Below are positions 9,125 through 17,763 of a stretch of 64,000 nt of DNA, in pieces. Numbering within the stretch: position 1 is the first letter of the stretch; every line of letters begins with the position of its first letter. The position numbers and the translations under genes were made by a program. Source of the DNA: Chachezhania sediminis (GTDB lineage: Bacteria; Pseudomonadota; Alphaproteobacteria; Rhodobacterales; Rhodobacteraceae); NCBI RefSeq assembly GCF_009765275.1, contig NZ_VOPH01000001.1, forward strand, positions 434,001 through 498,000, in the 5' to 3' direction. Below the pieces are notes generated by a model, which worked only from the letters and a program-made list of their open reading frames with translations, had not been told where the DNA came from and did not search any database.

Positions 9125-9876
9125 GCGGATCGGTCACCGTCGTGGGCCTTGGCCCCGGGTCCGAGGCCATGGTCACCCCGGAAGCCACCGCCGCGCTGGC
9201 ACGCGCCACCGATATCGTGGGCTACATCCCCTACGTCGCGCGCGTGCCCGACCGGCCCGGGCTGGTGAAGCACGCGACCGACAATCGGGTGGAGGCCGAG
9301 CGCGCCGCCCATGCCCTGCAAATGGCCGCCGAAGGCCGACACGTGGCGGTCGTGTCCTCGGGCGATCCCGGGGTCTTTGCCATGGCCTCCGCCGTGTTCG
9401 AGGCGCTGGAGGCCGGACCGGCCGACTGGCTAACGCTGGAGATTTCCGTGCTGCCCGGCATCACCGCAATGCTGGCCGCGGCCGCCCGCGCTGGGGCGCC
9501 GCTGGGGCATGATTTCTGCACCATCAACCTGTCGGACAACCTGAAGCCCTGGGACCTGATCGAACGCCGGCTGACACTGGCCGCGAAGGCCGATTTCGCC
9601 ATGGCCTTCTACAATCCCCGCTCGAAGAGCAGGCCGGAAGGCTTTGGCAAGGCTCTGGAAATCCTGAAGGCAAGCTGCGGCGACGACCGGCCCGTGATCT
9701 TCGCCCGTGCGGTGTCCACGCCCGAGGAACACATCCGCACCGTTCCCCTGACACAGGCGGAACCGGAAATGGCGGACATGCGGACGGTAGTCATCGTGGG
9801 CTCGTCGCTGACCCGGATCGTGGAACGCCCGGGGCTTGCACCCATCGTCTATACCCCAAGGTCCGTCCCGGCATGA
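9121..9876 (+). CDS. cobJ: Precorrin-3B C17-methyltransferase
   Basis: CobJ methylates C17 of precorrin-3B and drives ring contraction to precorrin-4. The 251-residue product has VVGLGPGSEAMVTPEA at the N-terminus, SSGDPGVFAMAS near residue 80, LPGITAMLAAA, and MAFYNPRSKSRP near residue 160. It overlaps cobI by four bases. Its last 28 bases overlap, tail to tail, the 3' end of cobK on the other strand, so the rightward operon and the leftward cobK transcript share antisense sequence here. Confidence 0.95.
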   Translation: MSGSVTVVGLGPGSEAMVTPEATAALARATDIVGYIPYVARVPDRPGLVKHATDNRVEAERAAHALQMAAEGRHVAVVSSGDPGVFAMASAVFEALEAGPADWLTLEISVLPGITAMLAAAARAGAPLGHDFCTINLSDNLKPWDLIERRLTLAAKADFAMAFYNPRSKSRPEGFGKALEILKASCGDDRPVIFARAVSTPEEHIRTVPLTQAEPEMADMRTVVIVGSSLTRIVERPGLAPIVYTPRSVPA

Positions 9877-10598
9877 GCCAACCAGGTCATCACGGCATCG
9901 ACATCATGGACCTCCATCCGGTCCGGCAGGTCGGGCCGGTCGATCATCACGACCGGCAGGCCAAGGGCCCGCGCCGCCTCCAGTTTGGCGCGGGCGCCCG
10001 TGCCGCCGGCATTCTTGGACACGACGATATCGATTGCGTAGTCTTCCATCAGGGCCCTGTCGCCCTCGACGGTGAAGGGCCCGGTATCGACGATCGCCTG
10101 CGCGTCCGGCAGCGGCAAGGGGCCGGGTTGATCGACCAGGCGCAGAAGATAGAAGTGCTGCGGCAGACGCGCGAAGTCGTCCAGGTGCATGCGACCGATG
10201 GCCAGAAAGACCCGTTTCCGGTCACCGCCCAAAGCTTCAGCTGCGGCCCCTATGTCATTGACATGTATCCAGTTATCTCCCACTTCGGGCACCCATGGTG
10301 CACGCGTCAGGGCGACCAGTTGCGTACCGGTCGCAGCACAGGCCGCGACCGCATTGGCGCTCATCTGCGCCGCGAAGGGATGGGTCGCGTCGACCACGTG
10401 CGTGATGCCGTTGTCCCGGATGTAACGGGTCAGGCCTTCAACGCCGCCAAATCCGCCGACCCGCGTCGGCAGCGGTTGGGCCTTGGGCGCTGCCACCCGG
10501 CCAGCGTAAGAGAATGTCGCCGCAATACCCTGTTCATAAACGATTTTCGCCAAGGCACTGGCTTCGGTCGTGCCGCCCAGGATCAGAAGGTGCGGCAT
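9849..10598 (-). CDS. cobK: Precorrin-6A reductase
   Basis: CobK reduces precorrin-6A to dihydroprecorrin-6 with NADPH. The 249-residue product begins MPHLLILGGTTEASALA, with the dinucleotide-binding glycines, and shows DATHPFAAQMSANA near residue 70 and SKNAGGTGARAKLEAAR near residue 195. It is the only cob biosynthetic gene of the 1.8-16 kb series on the minus strand. Its start codon (10598-10596) interlocks with the cobL start on the other strand (10597-10599) inside GCATGT, and its 3' end overlaps cobJ. Any cobK promoter must therefore lie inside cobL. Confidence 0.95.
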   Translation of the reverse strand: MPHLLILGGTTEASALAKIVYEQGIAATFSYAGRVAAPKAQPLPTRVGGFGGVEGLTRYIRDNGITHVVDATHPFAAQMSANAVAACAATGTQLVALTRAPWVPEVGDNWIHVNDIGAAAEALGGDRKRVFLAIGRMHLDDFARLPQHFYLLRLVDQPGPLPLPDAQAIVDTGPFTVEGDRALMEDYAIDIVVSKNAGGTGARAKLEAARALGLPVVMIDRPDLPDRMEVHDVDAVMTWLAHAGTDLGV

Positions 10599-11820
10599 GT
10601 CTGAAACTCCGTGGCTGACGGTCATCGGTCTGGGCGAAGATGGACCCGAAGGCATGGCGCCCGCAAGCCGTGCCGCGCTGGAAATGGCAGAGGTCGTGAT
10701 GGCGCCGCCGCGCCACCTGGCACTGGTGGCCGATGTGCTGGATCCCGAAACGCCCTGCATTCCTTGGCCAGTGCCTTTCGCCGACGGCATTCCTCAGCTT
10801 ATTGCGCTGCGTGGTCAACGTGTTGCGGTCCTTGCTTCCGGCGATCCGTTCTGGTTCGGCGCGGGCTCCGTTCTGGCCCGGCACCTGGCACCGGGTGAAT
10901 GGCAGGCATTGCCGGGACCGTCGGCCTTCTCGCTGGCCGCCGCCCGCCTGGGCTGGGCGCTGGAAAGGACCGTCTGCCTGGGCCTGCACGCCGCGCCGCT
11001 GGACCGGCTGCGCCCCCACATGGCCAATGGCGAACGCGCCATCGTCCTGCTGACCGGTGGCGCGGCGGTCGAAGCCCTGGGCGAATGGCTGACCAACCGC
11101 GGCTTCGGCCTGACCACGATCCACGTGATGGAGGCGCTTGGGGGCCCGCGCGAGCGTTTCACCACAGCCACTGCCGACACGGTCGTCGGCGACGACCTGG
11201 AAACCCCGTTGTGCGTGGCGCTGGAATTCCGGGGCACTGGCGAGGCGCTGACCACCGCCAGCGGCCGGGCCGACGACCTGTTCGACCATGACGGCCAGAT
11301 CACCAAGCGCCCTGTGCGCGCGCTGACCCTGTCGGCGCTGGCCCCCACACCCGGCGCGCATCTGTGGGATATCGGCGGCGGGTCTGGTTCCGTCTCTGTC
11401 GAATGGTGCCTGTCCCACCCCCGCACCCGCGCCACGACTGTCGAACGCGACAGCGACCGGGCCGAGCGCATCCGTGCCAACGCCCGGTCTTTCGGTGTCG
11501 ACAACCGCATGGCGCTGGTCGAGGCCGATGCTTTGACCGCGCTCCACAGCCCCGAAATGTGGGAGGACCTGCCCCAGGCGGTCTTCATCGGCGGCGGGCT
11601 TTCGGCCGACGTGCTGAAGATCCTGACCGCGCGCCTGACCCGTGGCACCCGCATCGTCGCCAATGCCGTGACGCTGGAATCGGAAATGCTTCTGACCGAC
11701 TGGCATGTCCGCCTGGGCGGTGACCTCATGCGGATCGAACTGGCCGAGTCCCGGCCGCTGGGCACACGCCACGGCTGGCAGGCGGTGCGCCCCATCGTCC
11801 AGTGGAGTGCGGTCCTGTGA
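10597..11820 (+). CDS. cobL: Precorrin-6Y C5,15-methyltransferase (decarboxylating), CbiE-CbiT fusion
   Basis: CobL methylates C5 and C15 and decarboxylates the C12 acetate side chain. The 407-residue product is the normal two-domain fusion. Residues 1-200 form the CbiE methylase (VIGLGEDGPEGMAP, LASGDPFWFGAGS, LPGPSAFSLAAARLGW). Residues 220-407 form the CbiT methylase (LWDIGGGSGSVSVEW with the SAM loop, and IGGGLS). I use the ATG at 10597 because the N-terminus MSETPWLTVIGLG matches the family. The start interlocks with cobK's start codon, so its promoter or read-through must come from within cobK. Confidence 0.95.
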   Translation: MSETPWLTVIGLGEDGPEGMAPASRAALEMAEVVMAPPRHLALVADVLDPETPCIPWPVPFADGIPQLIALRGQRVAVLASGDPFWFGAGSVLARHLAPGEWQALPGPSAFSLAAARLGWALERTVCLGLHAAPLDRLRPHMANGERAIVLLTGGAAVEALGEWLTNRGFGLTTIHVMEALGGPRERFTTATADTVVGDDLETPLCVALEFRGTGEALTTASGRADDLFDHDGQITKRPVRALTLSALAPTPGAHLWDIGGGSGSVSVEWCLSHPRTRATTVERDSDRAERIRANARSFGVDNRMALVEADALTALHSPEMWEDLPQAVFIGGGLSADVLKILTARLTRGTRIVANAVTLESEMLLTDWHVRLGGDLMRIELAESRPLGTRHGWQAVRPIVQWSAVL

Positions 11821-12185
11821 TCGTCGCGGGCTTCGGGTTCCGGGCGGCCGCCACGGCGGACTGCCTGCGCGATGCGCTGAAGGCGGCAGGTGGGGGCGAA
11901 CATGTCTCGGTCCTTGCCGCGCCGGAAGACAAGTGCGACCATCCCGCGATCATCGCGCTGGCCCACGACCTGGGCGTGCCGCTGGTCCACATCCCGCCGC
12001 GCGACCTGCGGTCGGCGCCTGTTGAAACGCGGTCCGCGGTGGCCTTCCTGTTCCGCGGCACCGGGTCGGTGGCCGAGGCCGCCGCCCTGTCCGCCGCCGG
12101 CCCCGGCGCGCGCCTTCTGGGCCCCCGCGCGATATCCGAAGACCGCATGGCCACCTGCGCCCTGGCCGAAGGAGACGAGGCATGA
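11817..12185 (+). CDS. cobE: CobE / CbiG C-terminal-like cobalamin biosynthesis protein
   Basis: The 122-residue product resembles the C-terminal domain of CbiG, present as a stand-alone CobE protein in aerobic cobalamin producers. It has the [17 protein letters not shown] opening and the [14 protein letters not shown] block near residue 82. CobE's exact biochemical step is less settled than that of the neighbouring enzymes. I choose the GTG at 11817, which overlaps the cobL stop as GTGA; the in-frame ATG at 11802 would put more sequence inside cobL. Its own stop overlaps cobM (ATGA). Confidence 0.85.
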   Translation: MIVAGFGFRAAATADCLRDALKAAGGGEHVSVLAAPEDKCDHPAIIALAHDLGVPLVHIPPRDLRSAPVETRSAVAFLFRGTGSVAEAAALSAAGPGARLLGPRAISEDRMATCALAEGDEA

Positions 12186-12976
12186 CCGTCCATTTCATCG
12201 GCGCCGGTCCCGGCGCCCCGGACCTTCTGACCCTGCGCGGGCGCGACCTGATCGCGGCCTGTCCAGTCTGCCTCTATGCCGGGTCGCTGGTGCCGGAGGC
12301 CGTGCTGGGCCATTGCCCGGATGGCGCCAGGATCGTGAACACCGCGCCGCTGGATCTGGATGCGATCATCGCGGAAATCGTTGCGGCCACCGAAAAAGGT
12401 CAGGACGTCGCGCGGCTTCATTCCGGGGACCTTTCGGTCTGGTCCGCCATGGGCGAACAGATCCGCCGGCTGAAGGCGCTGGAGATCCCCTTCACCGTCA
12501 CACCGGGTGTGCCTTCCTTCGCCGCGGCCGCCGCGGCCCTGGGCGCGGAACTGACCCTGCCGGGTGTCGCGCAATCGGTCGTGCTGACCCGAACCTCTGG
12601 CCGGGCCAGCGCCATGCCATCGGGCGAAACGCTGGCCAATTTCGGCGCCACGGGCGCCACGCTTGCCCTTCACCTGTCGGTTCAGAACCTGGGCCACGTC
12701 GTTGAAGACCTGACGCCCTTCTATGGCCCCGACTGCCCCGTCGCCGTCGTCTTCCGCGCCTCGTGGCCGGACGAACGCATCCAGCGCGGGACGCTGACCA
12801 CCATCGAAGGCCTGTTGGCCGACGACATCAAGCGCACAGCCCTGATCCTTGTCGGCCCGGCGATCGGTGCGGAAGGCTTCACCGAAAGCCGCCTTTACGC
12901 GGCCGACTACGACCGCCGCTATCGACCGCAAAGCGCCGACAGCCCCTGGTCGGAATGGCGGCACGGGGATGACTGA
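12182..12976 (+). CDS. cobM: Precorrin-4 C11-methyltransferase
   Basis: CobM methylates C11 of precorrin-4 to give precorrin-5. The 264-residue product shows [31 protein letters not shown] near residue 30, [15 protein letters not shown] near residue 80, and [19 protein letters not shown], all characteristic of the CobM/CbiF branch of tetrapyrrole methylases. It overlaps cobE by four bases. No cob gene follows directly: a 240-base structured leader separates it from cobB. Confidence 0.95.
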   Translation: MTVHFIGAGPGAPDLLTLRGRDLIAACPVCLYAGSLVPEAVLGHCPDGARIVNTAPLDLDAIIAEIVAATEKGQDVARLHSGDLSVWSAMGEQIRRLKALEIPFTVTPGVPSFAAAAAALGAELTLPGVAQSVVLTRTSGRASAMPSGETLANFGATGATLALHLSVQNLGHVVEDLTPFYGPDCPVAVVFRASWPDERIQRGTLTTIEGLLADDIKRTALILVGPAIGAEGFTESRLYAADYDRRYRPQSADSPWSEWRHGDD

Positions 12977-13216
12977 GGTGACAATGCTGCTTTCCACCAG
13001 ACACACTATCGCACCGACGCCAGGTTCGCGCCCGTCCCCGAAGGTGGGCGCAGATGCGCCCGGACATCCGCTTGGCAGGCGAGCAGCGTCGAAGCTGCGC
13101 CCAACGTGTCATCCATTCGCGCCCTCCCTGGGCGGCGGTGTCGGGTGCGAACCGGATCGCAAGCGATCCGGGGTTCATTTTCAAGCGGCCCTCTTCAACG
13201 ATTTCGGAGGGCAACC
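12977..13216 (+). promoter_or_regulatory. Structured leader between cobM and cobB
   Basis: This 240-base gap breaks an otherwise overlapping operon. It holds several short perfect hairpins: GGGCGC-AGAT-GCGCCC (13046-13061), GCAGC/GCTGC (about 13083-13098), and a strong last hairpin at 13149-13176. I looked for the B12-box pieces (GCCACTG, GGGAAGGC) and did not find them, so it is not a recognisable cobalamin riboswitch. About 40 bases remain between the last hairpin and the cobB ATG, with a good ribosome binding site (GGAGGGCA). Confidence 0.5.
13149..13181 (+). terminator. Terminator-like hairpin in the cobB leader
   Basis: GAACC and GGTTC flank an inner stem GGATCGC / GCGATCC with a two-base loop and a two-base bulge, followed by ATTTTC. 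It sits only about 36 bases upstream of the cobB start, leaving little room for a promoter between them. It could be a conditional attenuator or simply the end of the cobM transcript. Confidence 0.55.
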
Positions 13217-14530
13217 ATGACCCTTCCCCCCGGCCTTCTGATCACGGCCCCCGCCTCGGGCACCGGCAAGACCACGGTCATGCTGGGCCTTCTGCGCGCG
13301 CTGGCCGACGACGGGCTGACCGTCCAGCCCTTCAAGTCCGGCCCGGACTATATCGACCCGGCCTTCCACCGGGCCGCCGCGGGGCGCGCGTCCTTCAACC
13401 TCGACAGCTGGGCCATGGCGCCCGACCTGCTTTCGACCATCGCGGCACAGGCTGAAGGAGCCGACATCGCGGTGGCCGAAGGCTCCATGGGCCTCTACGA
13501 CGGCGTGGCGACCCAGGGGCTGACCGGCTTCGGCTCCAGCGCCGAGACGGCAAAGCGTATGGGCTGGCCGGTGGTGCTGGTCCTCGACGTCGGCGGTCAG
13601 GCGCAATCGGCCGCGGCAACGGCCCTGGGCTTCCGTGCCTACGACCCGGATCTGCCCTTCGCCGGCGTGATCCTGAACCGCGTCGCCAGCCCCCGCCACG
13701 AACGCCTGATCCGTCGCGGCATGGAACAAGCCGGCCTGCCGGTCCTGGGTGTCCTGCCGCGCCGCGGCGACCTGGCCCTGCCGGAACGCCATCTGGGCCT
13801 GATCCAGGCGGTGGAACACCCCGACCTCGATGCCGCCATCGCGGGCTATGCCACCTTCCTGCGCGACCATGTCGACCTGGCCACCATCCGTTCGGCTGCC
13901 GGGGCCACTGAACAGCCCGCCCCCGGCACCCTGCCCGGGCCCCCGGCCCAGCGGATCGCCCTGGCACAGGACGCAGCCTTTTCCTTTACCTATCCGCATC
14001 TGCTGGAAGGCTGGCACGCGGCAGGGGCCCAGATCCTCCCGTTCTCGCCCCTTGCCGACGAAGCGCCCGACCCGGATGCGGATCTGGTCTGGCTGCCCGG
14101 CGGCTACCCGGAACTTCATGCCGGACGACTGGCCGCGGCGTCGCAGTTCCTGATCGGCCTGAAGGCCCATGCCGAAACCCGCCCTGTCCACGGCGAATGC
14201 GGCGGCTACATGGCGCTGGGGGATGTCCTGATCGACAAGGACGGCACGCGCCACGCCATGGCGGGCCTTCTGGGCCTGGTAACCAGCTACGAAAGACGCA
14301 AGTTCCACCTGGGCTATCGCCGTGCAATCCTTGAAGCACCCATGCCCGGTCTTGCCCCCGGCACGGCGCTGCGCGGCCACGAGTTCCACTATTCGACCAT
14401 TCTGGATCAACCCGACGCGCCGCTGGCGCAGGTCTTCGATGCCGACGGCACCCCCGTGCCCGAAACCGGATCCCGGCGCGGTCACGTGACCGGCACCTTC
14501 TTCCACCTCATCGCCGGAGAGACCAAATGA
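13217..14530 (+). CDS. cobB: Hydrogenobyrinic acid a,c-diamide synthase
   Basis: CobB amidates the a and c side chains of hydrogenobyrinic acid using ATP and glutamine. The 437-residue product has an N-terminal dethiobiotin-synthetase-like ATPase domain with the P-loop ASGTGKTT near residue 12, and PFKSGPDYIDPAFH. The C-terminal glutamine amidotransferase domain has its nucleophile Cys in HGECGGYM and a late GHEFHYS histidine. I start at 13217, eight bases after GGAGG, because the upstream open frame is non-protein-like leader. The stop overlaps cobA (ATGA). Confidence 0.95.
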   Translation: MTLPPGLLITAPASGTGKTTVMLGLLRALADDGLTVQPFKSGPDYIDPAFHRAAAGRASFNLDSWAMAPDLLSTIAAQAEGADIAVAEGSMGLYDGVATQGLTGFGSSAETAKRMGWPVVLVLDVGGQAQSAAATALGFRAYDPDLPFAGVILNRVASPRHERLIRRGMEQAGLPVLGVLPRRGDLALPERHLGLIQAVEHPDLDAAIAGYATFLRDHVDLATIRSAAGATEQPAPGTLPGPPAQRIALAQDAAFSFTYPHLLEGWHAAGAQILPFSPLADEAPDPDADLVWLPGGYPELHAGRLAAASQFLIGLKAHAETRPVHGECGGYMALGDVLIDKDGTRHAMAGLLGLVTSYERRKFHLGYRRAILEAPMPGLAPGTALRGHEFHYSTILDQPDAPLAQVFDADGTPVPETGSRRGHVTGTFFHLIAGETK

Positions 14531-15252
14531 CCGGTTTCGTCAGCTTCGTGGGCTCCGGCCCGGGCGACCCCGAGCTTCTGACGCTGAAGGCCGTCGACCG
14601 CCTGAAACAGGCCGACGCGGTCTTGTTCGACGATCTGTCGGCCGGTCCGATCCTGTCCCATGCCCGTCCCGGCGCAGATCTTGTGGGCGTAGGCAAACGC
14701 GCCGGCCGGCCTTCGCCCAAGCAACACCATGTCAGCCAGCTTCTGATCGATTACGCCCTGCAGGGCGGCCGCGTCGTGCGCCTGAAATCGGGCGATGCGG
14801 GCCTTTTCGGCCGGCTGGAGGAGGAACTGGTCGCCATCCGAGACGCGGGCATCGCCTATGAAATCGTGCCGGGCGTGCCGTCGGCCTTTGCCGCCGCCGC
14901 CGCCGCCGGCATCCCCCTGACCCGCCGCCTGACGGCGCGGCGCGTGCAGTTCGTGACCGGCCACGATGTGACTGGCCAACTGCCCCACGACATCGACCTG
15001 AAGGCGCTGGCCGACCCGGCCGCCAGCACGGTCGTCTACATGGGCAAGCGCACCTTCCCGGCGCTGGCCGACCTGCTTTTCGCCCGGGGCCTGCCCACCG
15101 AAACCCCGGCGCTTCTGGCCGAGGCGGTCAGCACCCCGCATCAAAAGCTGGTCCGCACCACCGTGGCCGAGCTGGCACGACACCTGACCGGAGACTCGGG
15201 GCCCCACCCGGCCCTGATCCTCTACGGACCGCTGGCAGAAGGCGACGCCTGA
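14527..15252 (+). CDS. cobA: Uroporphyrinogen-III C-methyltransferase
   Basis: CobA uses S-adenosylmethionine twice to convert uroporphyrinogen III to precorrin-2, the entry step to cobalamin and siroheme. The 241-residue, stand-alone form lacks the CysG oxidase/chelatase half. Motifs are FVGSGPGDPELLTLKA, KRAGRPSPKQH near residue 58, RLKSGDAGLFGRLEEE near residue 80, and VPGVPSAFAAAAAAGIPLTRR. It overlaps cobB by four bases, and cobF starts at the next base after its stop. Confidence 0.95.
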   Translation: MTGFVSFVGSGPGDPELLTLKAVDRLKQADAVLFDDLSAGPILSHARPGADLVGVGKRAGRPSPKQHHVSQLLIDYALQGGRVVRLKSGDAGLFGRLEEELVAIRDAGIAYEIVPGVPSAFAAAAAAGIPLTRRLTARRVQFVTGHDVTGQLPHDIDLKALADPAASTVVYMGKRTFPALADLLFARGLPTETPALLAEAVSTPHQKLVRTTVAELARHLTGDSGPHPALILYGPLAEGDA

Positions 15253-16041
15253 ATGTTCGACCTCAGCCTCATCGGCATCGGCACCGGCAATCCGGATCAC
15301 GTCACGCAAGAGGCACGCAAGGCCCTGCGCGAGGCGGCACTGGTCCTCATCCCCCGCAAGGGCGAAGGCAAGGACGATCTGGCCTACCTGCGCCACCGTA
15401 TCCTGGACGAGGCCGGCGCCACGGCGCAGGTCGTCGAATTCGACTATCCCGTCCGGGACCCGTCGCTGCCTTATCTCGACCGGGTGAACCGCTGGCATGA
15501 CGAGATCGCAGGCCAGTGGCGCGCCGCCATGGCCCGCGCTGCGGCCGAGGCGCGCGCCGGCCAGCCCCTGCCCGACAACGCGCCGTCCGTCCCAGGCCCG
15601 GTGGCGCTGCTGGTCTGGGGCGACCCCTCGCTCTACGACAGCACGCTTCGCATCGCGGCCCGGCTGGACCCGGCACCGCGCCTGCGGGTGATCCCGGGCA
15701 TCACGGCACTCCAGGCCCTGACGGCCGCCCATGCGCTGCCCTTCAATACGCTGGCCGGATCGGTCAAGGTCACCACCGGCCGCCGGTTGGCCACCGAAGG
15801 CTGGCCCGCCGATTGCGACAGCGTCGCGGTGATGCTGGATGCCGACGGCACCTTCCGCACGCTCGCGGAGCCCGATCTCGACATCTGGTGGGGCGCCTAT
15901 CTGGGCATGGAAGAACAAATCCTCCGCAAAGGCCCCCTTCCCGACGTGACCGATGACATCCTGACCACCCGCGAAAAGGCCCGCGCCCGTCACGGCTGGA
16001 TCATGGACACCTACCTGCTGCGCCGCCGCGGCAAGACCTGA
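15253..16041 (+). CDS. cobF: Precorrin-6A synthase (deacetylating)
   Basis: CobF methylates C1 of precorrin-5 with loss of the acetyl unit, a step specific to the aerobic pathway. The 262-residue product has LIGIGTGNPDHVTQEA, LIPRKGEGKDDL near residue 33, LVWGDPSLYDSTLRIA near residue 118, and VIPGITALQAL. It begins at the base after the cobA stop. This is the last gene of the rightward cob series; a strong hairpin follows 240 bases downstream. Confidence 0.95.
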   Translation: MFDLSLIGIGTGNPDHVTQEARKALREAALVLIPRKGEGKDDLAYLRHRILDEAGATAQVVEFDYPVRDPSLPYLDRVNRWHDEIAGQWRAAMARAAAEARAGQPLPDNAPSVPGPVALLVWGDPSLYDSTLRIAARLDPAPRLRVIPGITALQALTAAHALPFNTLAGSVKVTTGRRLATEGWPADCDSVAVMLDADGTFRTLAEPDLDIWWGAYLGMEEQILRKGPLPDVTDDILTTREKARARHGWIMDTYLLRRRGKT

Positions 16042-16283
16042 CGCCGCCACGGGCGCCCCATCCACCCCGAAATGAAAAGGTCCTCTTCGCGGAGCCGCCG
16101 TCGCGCTGCCGGTTCGAGCTGTCGGGGGGATCGCGTCAAGGGTGCGCAGCACCGCGCGCAGGCGCGGCTTGCCCTTGATGCGCTCGCTCCGATGGCTCAG
16201 GCAGCAGAAGCGACGGTGGACCCGTGAAGGGGACCACCTCTTCGTGGTGAGCCAGAGCCCTTCCCGACCAGAATCTCACGACA
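16042..16283. other. Non-coding stretch after cobF
   Basis: About 240 bases between the convergent cobF and cbiO ends with no protein-like frame on either strand. It has a few weak hairpins, for example ACCAC/GTGGT near 16230-16250. I see nothing else in it. Confidence 0.5.
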
Positions 16284-16326
16284 GACCGTCCGTGTCCCGC
16301 GGGGTGGGCGCGGGACACGGACGGTC
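16284..16326. terminator. Perfect 18-bp hairpin between convergent cobF and cbiO
   Basis: The arms at 16284-16301 and 16309-16326 are exact reverse complements over 18 bases (beginning GACCGTCCGTG) with a seven-base GGGTGGG loop. It lacks a T tract on either side. The position between two convergent operons suggests a bidirectional transcription barrier. Confidence 0.7.
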
Positions 16327-16337
16327 CATCCACGCGT

Positions 16338-16988
16338 TCACAGGGCCCGAAGGCGGCCCTCTTCCAGAACCAGCCGGTCCGGAGCCACGGCCTGTTGCAG
16401 CCCGTCGTCATGGCTGACAAGGACGATGGCCTGGTCCAGCCCCTGCAGAATCTCGATCAACCGCGCGCGGTTGGCCGTGTCGAGCGCATTGGTCGGCTCG
16501 TCCAGCAACAGCATGTCCGGCTCCATCGCCAGGACGCAGGCCAGCGTCACCAGCCGCTTTTCGCCGCCCGACAGACGATGGGTAACGCGGGTCCTCAGGT
16601 GGCCCAGTTCCAGCCGTCCCAGAACGTCGTCGACAATGGCCAGCGCCTCGTCCCGGGTCCGGCCAAGGTTCAGAGGTCCGAAGGCCACGTCCTCGGCCAC
16701 TGTCGGACTGAAAAGCTGGTCGTCCGGGTCCTGAAAGACCAGTCCCGCCCGGCGCCGGACCTCGACGAAATCCGCCTCGCACGTCCTTACCGACCCGAAG
16801 GCCCGCACAGTGCCCTTCGCCGGTTGCACCAGCCCCACCGCCAGCTTCAGCAGGGTCGACTTGCCGGCCCCGTTCGGACCCGTCACCGCCACGCGCTGCC
16901 CGGGCTCGACCGAAAGCGTGGCACCTTCCAGAACCGTCGCCCCGCCGGGATAGGCGAAATGGATGTCCCGAAGCTCAAGCAGGGTCAT
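16338..16988 (-). CDS. cbiO: ECF-type cobalt/nickel importer ATPase CbiO
   Basis: This 216-residue ABC ATPase powers the energy-coupling-factor importer encoded by the upstream genes. It shows Walker A GPNGAGKST near residue 36, a Q-loop in VFQDPDDQLFSPTVAEDVAFGP that is typical of ECF ATPases, the signature LSGGEKR, and Walker B LLLDEPT. I start at MTLLELRDIHFAY (16988), which overlaps the cbiQ stop by 14 bases. It is last in the leftward riboswitch-controlled operon and converges on cobF. Confidence 0.93.
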   Translation of the reverse strand: MTLLELRDIHFAYPGGATVLEGATLSVEPGQRVAVTGPNGAGKSTLLKLAVGLVQPAKGTVRAFGSVRTCEADFVEVRRRAGLVFQDPDDQLFSPTVAEDVAFGPLNLGRTRDEALAIVDDVLGRLELGHLRTRVTHRLSGGEKRLVTLACVLAMEPDMLLLDEPTNALDTANRARLIEILQGLDQAIVLVSHDDGLQQAVAPDRLVLEEGRLRAL

Positions 16989-17763
16989 GGACCAGCCAGA
17001 CATTCGCCGCCAGAAGCGCCAGCATCACCGACGCCGCCAGCGCCGCAAAAACCCAGTCGCCGGCCCGCATCCGCGGCTGTTCCAGCAGCACCAGACGGCC
17101 GGAAAAGCCCCGGCACTTCATCGCCGCCAGGATCCGCTCCGACCGTTCCACCGACCGAACCAGCAGCATCCCCACCAGATAGCCATAGCTGCGATAGGTG
17201 TGCCAGTTTGTCCCCGGCCGGAAGCCGCGGACCTTCATCGCCACCCGCAACCGCTGGGTTTCATCCCGCAACACGTCGACATAGCGGATCGTGAACATCA
17301 TCAGGTGGACCAGCCGCTCTGGCACCTTCAGCGCGTGAAGCGCGTGGCCCACCGTCACCGGCTCCATCCCGCCCACCAGCGTCAGAAGCGCCAGCACGGC
17401 GGCATTTGCGGTCAGTCCGATCTCCACCGCGTGAACCAGCCCCTCGCGGCTTGCGGTGAGCCCCCAGACCGAAAAGAGCGGCGTCCCCGGAACCGAGAAC
17501 GGCAGCAGCAGCAGCATCGCGATGACGAAGCCGTCCATCGCCAGCATCCGCCGCAGGGTCAGTCCGACCGGCAGCCCGGACAGCGGCACCAGGCAGCCGG
17601 CACAGGCCAGCGCAACCACCAGCACCCGCAGGTCCGACAGGCTGACAACGGTGATGGCAAAGGCCACGGCCAGCACGATCCGCAGCCGCGGATCGCGGTC
17701 GGACAGGCCCGGCAGATGCCGGGCCCCCGCTTCTGTCTCCGCTCCGGTCAGGACATGGGTCAT
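16975..17763 (-). CDS. cbiQ: ECF importer transmembrane subunit CbiQ
   Basis: CbiQ is the T component that couples the ATPase to the substrate-binding CbiM. The 262-residue product has about five to six membrane helices and the two short coupling motifs of this family in cytoplasmic loops, MKVRGFRPG and MKCRGFSG (the conserved Arg-Gly pairs). The start at MTHVLTGAETE (17763) overlaps the stop of the upstream gene as ATGA; the longer frame would run into that gene. Metal specificity cannot be read from this subunit. Confidence 0.92.
   Translation of the reverse strand: MTHVLTGAETEAGARHLPGLSDRDPRLRIVLAVAFAITVVSLSDLRVLVVALACAGCLVPLSGLPVGLTLRRMLAMDGFVIAMLLLLPFSVPGTPLFSVWGLTASREGLVHAVEIGLTANAAVLALLTLVGGMEPVTVGHALHALKVPERLVHLMMFTIRYVDVLRDETQRLRVAMKVRGFRPGTNWHTYRSYGYLVGMLLVRSVERSERILAAMKCRGFSGRLVLLEQPRMRAGDWVFAALAASVMLALLAANVWLVHDPA

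Noticed and set aside
12977-13216. The cobB leader considered as a third cobalamin riboswitch
   Set aside because: The conserved GCCACTG, GGGAAGGC and AGGAGACCTGCC elements seen in the other two leaders are absent.
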